From positions 62,001 through 126,000 of the forward strand of contig NBIV01000074.1 in assembly GCA_003194525.1 (NCBI GenBank): DNA of 64,000 nt. Reading direction: 5' to 3'. Position 1 is the first letter of the stretch. Each line of letters begins with the position of its first letter. The notes under the pieces were generated by a model. That model was given only the letters and a program-made list of their open reading frames with translations. It searched no databases and was not told where the DNA came from. The translations under genes were made by a program, and so were the position numbers. This DNA is from Gracilariopsis chorda. Its lineage: Eukaryota > Rhodophyta > Florideophyceae > Gracilariales > Gracilariaceae. Positions 11,606 to 23,500 of the stretch are shown here, piece by piece.

Positions 11606-14600
11606 ATGGACTCTGAGACTTACCAAGAAAATAAACGTATACCCCGTCTAAAAGGGGGCGCCGATTACTACACTTGGCGAATATACATTAGGGATCTCAT
11701 GCACTCCCTCCAATCATTATTCGTGCTTTCGGAACCTCGTCAAAATGAAGGACCCGCTGCAGCACGAAAGAGATGGGACGGCGCCGATCGAAAGGCAAGA
11801 TCGGCCATCGTCCAAAACCTTGACACACACCCGATCGTCGCAGTTTCGGAACTACTCGAAAGAGAACACTGCTCTGCTTTGGAGGTATGGAATAAACTCG
11901 AGTCTACATATAAGAAGGACAACCTACAATCCAAATTGAACCTCCGCCAAAAGCTAAGCACCTTGACATTCAAGGATGGCGACGACGTACAGAGACATTT
12001 ACTCGAGTTGGAGACAACCTACTTAGAACTTGCTAGACTGGGTGACCCACTCACGGAAAAGGAGCAAACTGCGACTCTGCTCCGTACCTTGCCAGACTCA
12101 CTAATGGCAATCACATTATTGGCGGACGCAACCAACATGCAATACGATCAAGTCGTTTCGCTTGTGCGATCCGAAATGGACCGACGTGTTCATCGGGCAT
12201 CGAAATATACCACGAAGGCTACAGAAGCCAAGAAAGATGGCATTCGCCCTTACCCCGCTGCGAAGAAGACTACAACCCGACGCAAGCAGCATGCAAAAGG
12301 GAACAAGAAGGGAGTTGTATGTTGGAATTGTGGACGCATAGGCCACATCAGGGCCGAATGTTGGCGCAAGAAAAATAAAAACCAACAACAGCCCAACAAT
12401 AAAAACACCAATAATAATAAACATAACAAAGGCGAAGGACGCAATAACAATCGAGCTTGGGACTCTAACAACCTCACCGACACCCACAAACAAGGGCGAC
12501 CAAACGCTAACCGCCACCACGGTGACAGAGACAGGAACCACTACCGCGGATTCATAGCATTAGCTAATGCCAGTCTCCACCAGGACAACATAACCCCAAC
12601 ATGGCTGGACTCTGGGGCTAGTCATGTTTTCATCAAGAACAAATCGTTGTTCTGGGAATATCACCAAACACCTCCGCAAACCGTAAACACTTGCGACCAC
12701 CAGTCAGAGATCGTAGGCTGTGGAAAAATAAAGCTACCGTTAGGAACCGGACTCATGTTACCGGCCAAACATACCCCAACCTTCGACTCTAACTTGGTAT
12801 CCTTATCTGTCCTGGTGAATTACGTCGAGGTGCAATACTCAAACGGATTCGTAATTAAAGACCGCACAACGGGCCAAGTCATACAACAATCCACCCCGAA
12901 GGACGGACTCTATCCCCTACCGAGCCCCGTATCACCACCACAGGTACAAGCTGCAACACATGCACCTGACAACAGAACCAAGGATTGACACGAGAAACTC
13001 GGACACCCTGGAAGAGAGAAACTCTTGACATGCATTGATTTGTGTCAACGGGTACCTAAACTCTCCCCAGACGAAGTCAACAACGTCATATGCACTCCAT
13101 GCATTGACGCGGGCACCAAGCGTGCTCTACTTCAGCAATCAAACTCGGTAGTGCAGAGACCTTTGGAGTTAACGCACACCGACTTCACTGGACCCGTAAC
13201 TCCGATCTCTTTAAAAGGATCGAAGTATATGCAAGTCCTCATTGACGAAAACACAAGGGCAAGCTCAATATACTTTCTAAGTAAGAAGAAACAATTCTTT
13301 GAATCTGTCCGCTGGTACAAGGCTCGCGCGGAAACCGAACTACCTCCCAACCTAATGTACCGCGTTCGCCTTGACGGAGCGGGTGAGAATAGGTCAGACG
13401 ATTTCGTCTCATACGCGATGGAAAATGGCATAGTACTAGAGTTCACCCCACCGTACGCACACCAATCGAACGGTGTAGCAGAGAAAGTCATCCAAGACTT
13501 GTGGAAGATGGCTAGAACATTATTGTTCGCCTCCAAGCTACCGCATGAGCTATGGGAAGAAGTCATTTCACACGCAAACTACTTGAGAAATCGCCTACCA
13601 AATCATAGAACAGGAATGAAGGTTCCTTACACCTTATGGTTCGGACGAAAACCGGACTTCACAAACTTACGGAAGTTCGGGCAAGAAGGCCACGCGTTTA
13701 TAGACAGGTCTGAAACCGTCACAAATAAGAAGTTCCTACCACGCGCTATTCCTGGACACTTCGTGGGGATGCAAAGCCCGCGGACACTGTATAGGATATA
13801 CATCCCATTCATGGGAAAGGTAATAAAGTGCCGCGAGGCAGATTTCAAGGTTACCAAGGAGTCCCTCCCTTCAATCAAAGACCTTATGGACTTCTCGTCT
13901 CTCAGACGATACGAAGCCGAGAAAATTATGGGTGAAAATGATGAAGACCATCTAGACGCTTCTCTTGCTCATTGCCTTATCGCACATTCACGCTACAAAG
14001 ACCTCGGGGATGATGGCAGAGTCCCCAAGAGCTTTGAAGAAGCCAGAGTGATGCCAGGATGGGCAGAAGCAATCGACAGAGAGTACGATGCGTTGGTGGA
14101 AAGAGGAACTTGGAAGCTGATTGATAGAGAACCTGGCATGAAACCATTGCCATTCTTATGGAGGTTCTTAGCAAAATTATTAAGCTCCGACCCTCCGCGT
14201 ATCCTTCCAAAAGCGCTTTGCGTAGCACGGGGCGACCTGCAACCCCCGTACTTGGGTTACGACCCAGACAACTTGTACGCCGCGGTTGCCCGTCTTGAAA
14301 TCATTCGTCTTTTGTTGGCAAAGGCCGCAGCTCAGGACCTGATACTAGAGACTATGGATATTAGCAATGCATACCTGTACGGTGATCTAGACGAGCCTCT
14401 AATCATGGAACAACCCCAAAACGCATCTGGATCCTCATTTGTTCCTAGAAAGGTATGCTTGCTTCTAAATTCAATATACGGCGCAAAACAAGCCGGTCAA
14501 ATATGGGGATCTCTCATGCACAATGAGCTATTGCGCTTGGGACTCAAGCAGTCGAGCACCGATAGCCGACTATATATATACAAGTGCAACAGCGGAACCT

Positions 14601-15592
14601 TGGCCACCGTAGTGGTCGTTGATGACTTACTGACATCTTGTAACTCCCGGTCTCTTCTGGAAGACTTCAAGACAGAGATACAGAACCTCTTTAAGGTTAA
14701 GGTCCTTGGAGAGGCGAAACGTTTCGTTGGATTTGACATAACGAGGGACAAGAACGGAATAAAGGTACAACAGAGCTGGTATATTGACAAGATACTGCTG
14801 GAAAATGGTCTGGTTAACTCCAACGTTGTTCAAACTCCATTGCCGTCACAATGCGACATCACAGCTCGTCGAGAGGACGAACGGCGTATTCCATCAGGCG
14901 TACATGACCACTACCGGAAACTGGTAGGAAGTTTGATGTACTTAGCCGTCTCATCGAGGCCAGACATCATGTTTGTTGCTTCAATGCTGGCAAGGCAGGT
15001 CCATGATCCATGCATGAGGCATGTTGGGCATGCGAAAAGAGTACTGAGATACTTGAAGGGTACAAAGGGTCTTTGCTTGTTCTTTCCCGCTAATAACACA
15101 GCACCAATGGAGGCATACTGTGACTCAGATTGGGCCGGTTGTCGTGAGACGAGAAAGTCTACGACAGGATTGTTAATAAAGGTGAACGAAGCACCTGTAA
15201 TGTGGACCACCAAGAAGCAAACTCTTGTTACTCTGTCGTCTGGAGAGGCGGAGTACATTGCACTGTCATATTGTGGAAAAACGCTAATGTGGTTGCGTAG
15301 AATATTCTGGGAACTACGCAACGAATCAGTCCTGGGGGATGAACCTCAAATGTACCCTATATCCATAGCAACGGACAGTTCGACTGCTTTGTCGATCGTG
15401 AAGAGTCCGAAGGTCTCGGAAAGGAACAAGCATATTGCTCTAAAATATCACTACATAAAAGAGCTGCTGGAGACCAAGATAATTGACTTGAAGTCAATAA
15501 GGACTGATCTGCAAGCTGCCGACATATTTACTAAGCCTGTTGTCTTTGACAAGCTCAGAAGACTGACATTACTTTGTGGCTTGACAAAGTAG
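11606..15592 (+). pseudogene. Copia-1 gag-pol polyprotein with one nonsense codon
   Basis: Ty1/copia order is clear. Gag comes first, with a CCHC knuckle (CWNCGRIGHIRAEC, from residue 239), then protease with WLDSGAS (D at residue 335). Integrase follows, with zinc motif HEKLGH...CTPC and catalytic D (THTDF, 526), D (RLDGAGEN, ~590) and E (GVAEKV, ~626). RT has DISNAYLYGDL and active site VVVVDDLL (~1006), and RNase H has YCDSDWAG, LSSGEAEY and ADIFTKP. The frame runs from ATG 11606 to 15592 and is interrupted only by TGA at 12986-12988, just before HEKLGHPG. The aligned Copia-2 codon is TGG (Trp). RNase H is complete, so the coding part is full length, about 1328 codons. No 3' LTR matching the upstream region was found. 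Confidence 0.93.
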
Positions 15593-15858
15593 TATTGCTT
15601 CTTGTAAGTATTATCTGAATATGTTGATATCTAACTAACCTTGCTTCTATACTACCAAGTTTTGTTTTGAAAGTAGATTCTTATATTTCATGGTGATTAG
15701 TATTGGATGTAGTAAGAGTATCATACCTTTTCCTAGACTGCGGATTTTTCCTATAAGGTTTTGCTGTGGTACAGGTTTTTAATGGTGGTTACTATGCTTC
15801 ATAATCATAGAGTAGATTAGTCGCAATCTGCGCCGAATGACTTGCTTGCGAGGGACGG
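15593..15858. other. A/T-rich sequence after Copia-1
   Basis: No coding sequence. This is where the polypurine tract and 3' LTR of Copia-1 would be expected, but nothing here matches the sequence upstream of Copia-1 gag. The 3' LTR is therefore missing, diverged or not recognised. Confidence 0.4.
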
Positions 15859-16014
15859 TGTGAATGGAGACACGCTGGCCACCAGTTGGGACGTAGTTTA
15901 CAGTCCACTCGTCCCGACTGGAGGCACCAAATAAATGACCTCGCTGATCTGCCTTCACCAGCATGATGGGAGGAGGAAGACAGTGGAGAAGCCACAAAGC
16001 TAGACACAGCTACA
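15859..16014 (+). repeat. Solo 156-bp LTR
   Basis: Almost identical to 4226-4381 over the full 156 bp (TGTGAATGGA to CAGCTACA). No primer-binding site follows. The bases on each side (GACGG and GTTCC) are not a target duplication, so it may be a 3' LTR or a solo LTR left by recombination. Confidence 0.7.
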
Positions 16015-17262
16015 GTTCCGCCTTTCCCGCTTACGGCAATGATGGAAGGAGAATGCCTGACATCAATCTAGGGCAACAGAAGGGGGATAAAGTGCCTGCA
16101 AGTTCCTGAAAAATTTTTTGGGATCAGCTTACATTCCTGAGTGGCATAAAGATTGCTAAATATAGACCACACACAGCAAATGATAACATTGTAGATGCCA
16201 AGAAGTTCCATTTTCCAGGCCGGTTCCAGTTCGTTCCAATTGTTGACACCAAGATCATTCAAGTTCTATCAATCTACCGGTTTTCATGTCCTTCAGCGAT
16301 TTCTTTCGTTTCTAGCCTCACATCCTCAACCTATTTCCAAAAATTGAAAAATGTAGCAACACTATGTAGCCTTGGACACTCATTACTCACGATTCACTCC
16401 GTCCGTATTTAATAAGCCACCAAAACATTTGTTTTTGCCAAATCCGTAAAAACAATTGCAACACGTGGTCGCTGTAAATCCCTGAAGTCTCTTAGATATT
16501 ACTTCGAGCATGGCCAAAGCTGGCTTCTTAATATCCCAATAACGCAAAAGCGCCAAAACAAAATCCAAACAAAAACTACTACAGGATGCCGCCTCGCTCA
16601 CATTTCTTTTTACTAGCAAACACTTCAGTCCCAAAAGACTAATTAAACCCCTCCGTTGACAACACAACATCACAGTCGGCTTTTGTTTTCGATTCTGGTC
16701 ATAAATCAACCACGCTTACGTTTATCTCGTATACCGAAACTATCTCCTTGGCTGCAGGTTTTCTTCCATAGTCTCCTGCATCCTATTATGCCTGTCTCAA
16801 CGTCTTATAACAACCTTTCTCGCCTGCGTTTTTCCGCTAATCCGTCGACCACTAGGGTTCAATACACCGTCGTTGCTTCGTTCCATCAACCAAAACGTCC
16901 TCTTTGACCATCTTCTTAAGGAAATGTCTCTGAGCTGTGACTCGGCTGTGTGTTTATCGCCTGTGCGAGGTGACTAACTTCTCTTGGGCTTTCAACGCGT
17001 TCTTCTTTGGTATTATCACCTGCACCGTATCAAAAAGAACCGCTAAGCTATCTTACTTCACAGATGTGCCCATTGTCAACTGTTATTACCGTTTTGGTAA
17101 CTTCTCATTGTGGGAACAGATAGTCGTTCAACACAGTTTTGAGTTTCGCCGTGCTGGCTGAATGAGCAAAACGCTCACCGTCGGGTTTCTTTCAGCTTTC
17201 TGCACAAATCGCCGATTTATACCTTTTTCCTTTGTTGTTTTTCCACATTTCCCCTTCTTTGT
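16015..17262. other. Region without a supported gene
   Basis: Only short frames occur and none has recognisable domains. Base composition is A/T-rich with no clear repeats. Confidence 0.45.
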
Positions 17263-18066
17263 TTGGATTTTACGTGGACTGGAACAAAGCTTACATGGAC
17301 CTGTGCACTAAGTCGACCCGCTAGTAACTCGATTTTAAGTAACATCTTCTTCGGTGTAGCCAGGAGCCACTTCGGGTTTACACCGGAACATTGTGCGGTA
17401 CCAAGGGCCCTGTTGTCAAGCCTACCTCTAAAGAAAGCAAAGCCGCGAATACCTTTAGTGGATCTCCCGCCTACAGATATTGTTCCACACACAGTACTCT
17501 CTTGTGACGCTTGCCTGTAAGCTGGAGCAGTGTCATATACTCCAATGTCACTGAAACAACTGTGCCTTCTTTGGAGTCAGGCGTATGTATTTGTTTCTAC
17601 ACACGACGCATATTCTTCTGCTGCCGTTTCCAATGAAATATTTCTGTCTACATACCATGCAGTAAAATGGACTCCCGCTGTTTCTTATGTATGGAAACAC
17701 AAAGAGCACATAGATTTCTTAGAAGCAGCAGCCGCTTTGCTTGCCATAAAATGGGCGGCACAGAGCGGAGTGAGTAATCAGAAGCTGTTTCTCTTCACCG
17801 GCTCACTAGTGGTGTTCCATGTGCTACGTAAAGGACTATCATCCTCAGTTCTCATACTTCTTCGCTGCCGCAAGGTCGCGTCTATTTGCATTGCTTATAA
17901 TGATCAACTTTTTGTGTTGTACAAGCCGTCAAAGTGCAACGTCGCTGACTATGCGACTCGAAACTTTTCGGGTATGCAAACACACGAGCACTGCGCTAAT
18001 GTCTATAAAAATCCTTCCGCTACGCGGCAGCAGAGTACGAGATGGGCGACAGCTACGCTTCGGTAA
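17263..18066 (+). pseudogene. DIRS-like retrotransposon RNase H fragment
   Basis: One frame runs from 17263 to 18066 with a single stop (TAA, 17518-17520). The second half has the RNase H pattern of tyrosine-recombinase (DIRS/Ngaro-type) retrotransposons: a first strand VFVSTHDAYSSA, then HIDFLEAAAALLAIKWA (conserved Glu), LFTGSLVVFHVLRKGLSSS and a final KCNVADYATRNF. The second catalytic Asp, normally in a TDS-type strand, reads Gly (FTGS). RT, recombinase and terminal repeats are not visible. There is no ATG at the left edge of the frame, so this is an internal fragment. The assignment rests on motif spacing only. Confidence 0.5.
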
Positions 18067-19689
18067 GGCACGCTGACTGCAGGCTGCAGGTTATGACCGC
18101 CAAAACCACTAGGCCACAAGTACGGTGTGAACCATGGCAGTGACCTTTATGACAGCGCGCACGTACACCACACAAGTGCAGTCTGAGAAGGACGTTTTGG
18201 TAATACGTCCAAAGTCTTCATCCCAAAATAAAAGATCTGTATTTGCTCGCTACGCGTCAACGATGAGAGCATTTGCAAACCCATCGAACGATGTGCCATG
18301 CCACACTCTACACTTTCCACTCTCCGCATTCTATGGCCACAGCTCGGTGCCGTGCCCCAATCGTTTATCGTTAAGCAAGGTAGAGCCGAAGAACACACAT
18401 ATTGAAAAGCATCCGAGACGTGAAAGATGCGTCCGCAGGCTGTTGTATTGCAAATGATTGAGCCAAGTAGTTATCACGAAACACACCGGGCACATTGCAG
18501 GACGAGCGATTCGCTAAGCTTCTTTCGAAATAGATTTTCTAGCAAATAGTGCGAGAAAGAGAAACTCTTTTAAGACGGTTGGGAAGATGGGGGAGGCTTT
18601 GGGTTCTTGCCATTTAGACGAGAACGGCTGGCGGGCAGGTACGAGGCGAATTTGTGATAGTAGCAAAACGTGCGCGCCGATGGCTGAATAGTCATAGACG
18701 AACGATGGCGTTTGTTTGGACTTCTTAGTATGCTGTCTTTGCCGAAGTTGGTGACTTTCAACTACATGAGAACTCTCGTAGACGTTACACCTAAGTCCAT
18801 AACCGGTTAACGATATCACAATGAGTCTACGACGGACGGCGGAGCTGGATGACTCCCACAAACTTCTCCCATGTAAAGCGTAAGCCGAAATGTTCGAAGC
18901 AATGATAAACTACAAATGAGCTCCTGCATGTAGCACTCAGCTTCTTGGCTAAACAGTATCACCAAAATATTGTCGGTTGTTCACAAAACGCTTCGGTATA
19001 GCTCGCGGTGCTCAATTCTCTTTCTATATCTCCTATCAATAGGAAAATTGGAGTCCTGTGCAATGGAGAGCATTGCGAGCGCTGCGCGTTGCCGATGTTT
19101 TCATTTTACAGGGCTGCGGTTCTCCTGACGCCATGCAGGCGTCCTCCGAGAGCTTGCTGAATACATGAAGTGCGATTAGAGTCGCAAAAAAGGCAAAGAG
19201 CCTACCAGGGGATATGCTGGAACACTGGTGTTACTGTATACCAGTCTTTTTCAATGTCACAGTGATCAGACATAGCAAAAAATCGATGACGAAACAAAAG
19301 AATGCGAATGGTGGTAGATGCGACAGATGCCGGAGAGCAGTGGCTGGAAATGCTTTCCGGCAGGCCTCGTCTTGCTGGCAGCCCTGTAATCAACAGACCA
19401 TAGTTCCGGGAGAGCAAAGAAGATTTGCTTTCGAGGAGTATTATATAGACTAAGAAAATGGAGTCCGTCAATGCCAAAGCTGGAAAGAAAAGACAACCAA
19501 CTTTGACGGGATGAGCAGTGCACAATTGTGGATGTTCGTGAATAAACGTGCATTTTTTCTCTCGATTGTAGAGAACTATTTAAATGGAAGTGTTTGAGAT
19601 TGGCGTGGATGAGTGCATAAGCTGTGAGATGATGCTCGCCTTGCGACACGATCAGCTGAAAATATTGCTACTTTTTACGAGGTAACTCT

Positions 19690-19776
19690 GGAGGTGAGGG
19701 TCAGAACAGCTTGTGGTGGCACGTAGCGTGCTTGTTGTGTTCATGGTTGCGTACACGTGCAACTGGTTTGCACAAT
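19690..19776 (+). repeat. Copy 1 of duplicated upstream segment
   Basis: An imperfect direct duplicate of 20269-20370, 579 bp apart. Shared blocks are GAGGTGA, GCTTGTG(G/A)TGGCACGTA, GCGTGCTTGTTG, TTCATG(G/A)TTGCGTACACG and TGCAAC(T/C)GGTTTGC. It could be a promoter duplication or ends of an old mobile element. Confidence 0.6.
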
Positions 19777-20268
19777 TGGATTAAAAGTGACTGCCGTACG
19801 TAGAACTTCAGCTTTGCAAGGCCGCGCAGACTAAAAAATGGGTGCACTTGAGCGACGGAATGGCGACCTACACCGATATCAGTCAGCTGCAGACACCAAC
19901 ACGAGGCCATGAAGTGCCCCCTGAGTCAGCGCGCTACCCAAACGGTGAGGCGCTTCCTGCATTTGGTGTTGGACGATTTTGACCGAAAGAGATATGTCCT
20001 CCAGAATCGTTCTATCGGGTTAATTTTTAAAATTTCGTTCTGTAAATGTGTTTCTTTTCTACTCTTTGGGCGCCTCCGTGATGCCAACTGTAGCTCTTCC
20101 GCATATGCAGGTGCAAGGAGCAGCGCCCCGTGCAGCCCTTGAGCATGGGCGCGCCCAATCAATGCCGCGCACGCGTCTGAGCAACTCGAGCTGTGAGGTC
20201 AGCATAGTACAGGTAGACTAGACTAACTTACATACTAGTTTACTGTATGTGAGGTCATGGGCTATCTC

Positions 20269-20370
20269 GGAGGTGACCCGGTCAAAACAATAGCGGCTTG
20301 TGATGGCACGTAGGATAGCGTGCTTGTTGCCTTCATGATTGCGTACACGTGCAACCGGTTTGCCAAGAGG
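20269..20370 (+). repeat. Copy 2 of duplicated upstream segment
   Basis: Partner of 19690-19776. It lies just upstream of the NLR-like gene and overlaps the 5' extension of its open frame. Confidence 0.6.
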
Positions 20371-20515
20371 ACTTAACGCGCCGTGGCGAAACTACATCCG
20401 CTCACCTGTTGTGACGTTATCTTGCGTCTACCGCACCTTGGAATCGTCTGCCTGCCTGTGTCGTCGTTGTTACATCTATCGAGGTGCGCCCTGTCGGAGC
20501 GAGAACAGCGTCATA

Positions 20516-23500
20516 ATGGAATATGTTGCCTTGGTTGCTCCGGTTGTTAAAGTGGTTGAAAAGCTTGAAGCAATCGTAAATCGGTACTATGAACGAGGCG
20601 ATATCATTGAAGACAATAGAAGGCAGCTTGGTCGTCTCATCCGACAGTATGCCGAAGCTGCGGAAATACTTCGGCAGCTTGAAACCTCGAAACATTTTGA
20701 AATTGACCGTGTTACAAGTGCAAGGTTACGTCTCTTCAAGATTGATTTGGAAGAAGATGGGAAGACTCTTGAACAATGGAAGGAACCTATCAACAAGGCC
20801 AAGCGCACGAAAAGAGTTCGAAGAATGAAAGACGTACTAGATGAGTGCGAAGCAAGGAGCAAGGAGTTCTTCGAGTTTCTGAACGACAAAATCTCCCCAA
20901 TGTTGTCAAGTCAACCTATGCGGCAAGACTATTACAAAGCGCGGAATACGGTGCCACGGAACCCGCCGAGGCTGATACTGAACTATAATAGAAGCGATAC
21001 ATGCGAAGGCAAACTGAAAGATGCTGTTCTCTGCAAAGAACAGGGCCAAGTTGTTGCTGTTCTTGCTTGTGGACAAGGCGGTGTTGGGAAGACATGTGCC
21101 TTGCGGGGTCTTGCTGGCGAAACAGAAGTCAAGAGTGCATTTCCTGGAGGACTTCTTTACATCCAACTTGGGAATGACGCGACGATGAAGAGCATTGTGG
21201 AAGGCATTGCGACCGTAGTGGACAAGACAGGGGGTGAGCAACTGGCTAAGAGTATAAGGGAAATGCCATTAGCAAAAGCAGCAGAGAAGGCCTCGGATTG
21301 GTTCTGTGCGCACACTTGTCTATTTCTCGTAGATGATATTTGGCGAGTGAATGGGATTGACTCGGGTGTGTTGACCACTCTTGAATCGATGATGAACGAG
21401 AAGAGTCGAATGATATACACAAGTAGAGATGAGCGTTTTCTAAATCGGGCTCATACAAGGATTGAATTTAGGAAGAAAGACACGCACGGGGAACTGTCGC
21501 GCAGGATGCTGATGAAGCATGCAGGATATGATGCAGAGTGTGACCTCAGCGAGGAGAACAAGAATGCATTCGAGGCTATTCTAGATATGTGTGACGGGCT
21601 TCCGCTTGCACATGGTATTGCTGGACGTTCAGTGTGGAATATCTCACGCACGAAGAGCGCAGAGCAGAAACAAGACGCATGGTCAAAGTTTCACCAGGGC
21701 ATATTGTCGCATCGAAACGATATGTATGATGTTACAATGGAAGGGTACGGCAAATTGCCCAAGATCGTTGATGCTTCCCTCGAAGTTCTGGAAAGATGTA
21801 ACAGTAGAGGAAGGTACTGCGAACGGTTTCGGGCTTTGTGCGTTCTTCAGAAGCAGGAGAAGGTTTCGACTCGAATGCTTCAGAAGTTGTGGGATACGGA
21901 GAACTTGGCTGATGCGGAACGAGTTGTGGACAGGTTCAAAGAAGTGTCCATTGCACAGAAACGGGAAGATGGAGGCTTGGTATACATTCAGTTGCATGAC
22001 ATTGTTCTCGATATTGCGACTCGAATGGCGGAAGGAAGAAGTGAGAGACACAAAATCTTTCGAGATCTGGTTTACAGTTACACTCCACCCCTTCGATGGG
22101 GTGACACTTCGTTTGAGTGGTGGGAGACAGAAGATGACGGCTACATTCACGACAATGTATGTCGACTTCTTTGGAATACCGGACATGCGTGTCAACTGAT
22201 GTGGCTGTTGTCAAAGCCACAATGGATCGCAAAGCGTTTCGTGAAGAAAGGAATCTACGCCGTTGAGCAGGACCTCAAGCATGGCATAGCCCTCGCAGAG
22301 AACGGCAATTACGGGTATGCGAAACACAAGGAGCATCTAGATATGGTAGGCAGAGCTGCGCGCCTGGCCCACACTACAGTCGCCACGAACCCTCGTGAAG
22401 TTTGGTTTCAACTGCACGGGCGTTTGCTGTTGCACGCAACAAAATGCGAGCAGACGAAGAAGTTTGTGGAGGAAATTGAGAAGTGCGCGCCGCGACCATG
22501 GGTAAAAGGATCTTTGGGAATTTTGCCAGCCCCAGGTGCTGCCGAGGAAATTATCAAACTGCCTGTATGCGCAAGCAGCATAACAGTAGAGGACGATGAA
22601 ACATGGATCTTCTGGAGGTCTGACGGTGGAATGGGTGTCTCAAAGCACACGAGAACGAGTGGTGTGTGCGACCATCACCCTTTGGTCATGAAAGAAGAGG
22701 ACAAGCCGAGGCTACTCGATGTTGACTGCGAAACATTCGCCAAAATGGGCGATCGGAGAAGCTTTGTGACAGCGCATGGCAACGGCAGAATTGTGACGTG
22801 GAATAGAGATACGGGGGAGATGGAGCGAGAGGTGGAGTGCCTCGGATACATTTCAGATGCTGTATGGATGTTGATTGGGTTTAGCTGTGACGGGACACGA
22901 GTGGCGTCCACTTCTTCACAAGACGATACCCGAGTATGGGATACATGCAGCGGTGAGGCGATGGGGGCACCGCTCGTGGGCCACACAGCGTTTGTGATAT
23001 GTGTTGCGTTTAGCTCCAACAGAAATGTGCTTGTGACGGGGTCCGACGACAATACGGTGCGCGTGTGGAACGCGCAGAGCGGGGAGGCGCTGACGGCGCC
23101 GCTCGTCGGTCACACTGATTGGGTTTCGTGCGTGGCTGTGAGCGCGGACGGCAGGCGCATTGTGTCGGGGTCACGGGACAAGACGGTGCGCGTGTGGAAC
23201 GCGCAGAGCGGGGAGGCGCTGACGCCGCCGCTCGTCGGTCACACTGCTTCGGTTGTGTGCGTGGCTGTGAGCGCGGACGGCACGCGCATTGTGTCGGGGG
23301 CTCTGGACAAGACGGTTCGCGTGTGGAACGCGCAGAGCGGGGAGGCGCTGACGCCGCGGCTCGTCGGTCACACTCATGACGTTTCGTACGTGGCTGTGAG
23401 CGCAGACGGCAGGCGCATTGTGTCGGGGTCACGGGACAAGACGGTGCGCGTGTGGAACGCGGAGAGCGGGGAGGCGCTGACGGCGCCGCTCGTCGGTCAC

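Larger units (their letters stand above)
18067..20515. other. Upstream intergenic region of the NLR-like gene
   Basis: No supported coding sequence. A segment of about 90 bp at 19690-19776 is repeated imperfectly at 20269-20370, 146 bp before the NLR start codon (shared cores GGCACGTA, GCGTGCTTGTTG, TTGCGTACACGTGCAAC). No clear TATA box is near 20516. Confidence 0.5.

Noticed and set aside
20339-20515. 5' extension of the NLR frame
   Set aside because: Open but without ATG, and it overlaps the duplicated upstream segment. ATG 20516 begins a plausible helical domain.
23010-23432. Arg/Ala/Pro-rich open frames antisense to the WD40 repeats, and other long minus frames to 23965
   Set aside because: They are shadows of the GC-rich 129-bp repeats; the plus strand has a clear conserved domain and the minus frames repeat with the same period.
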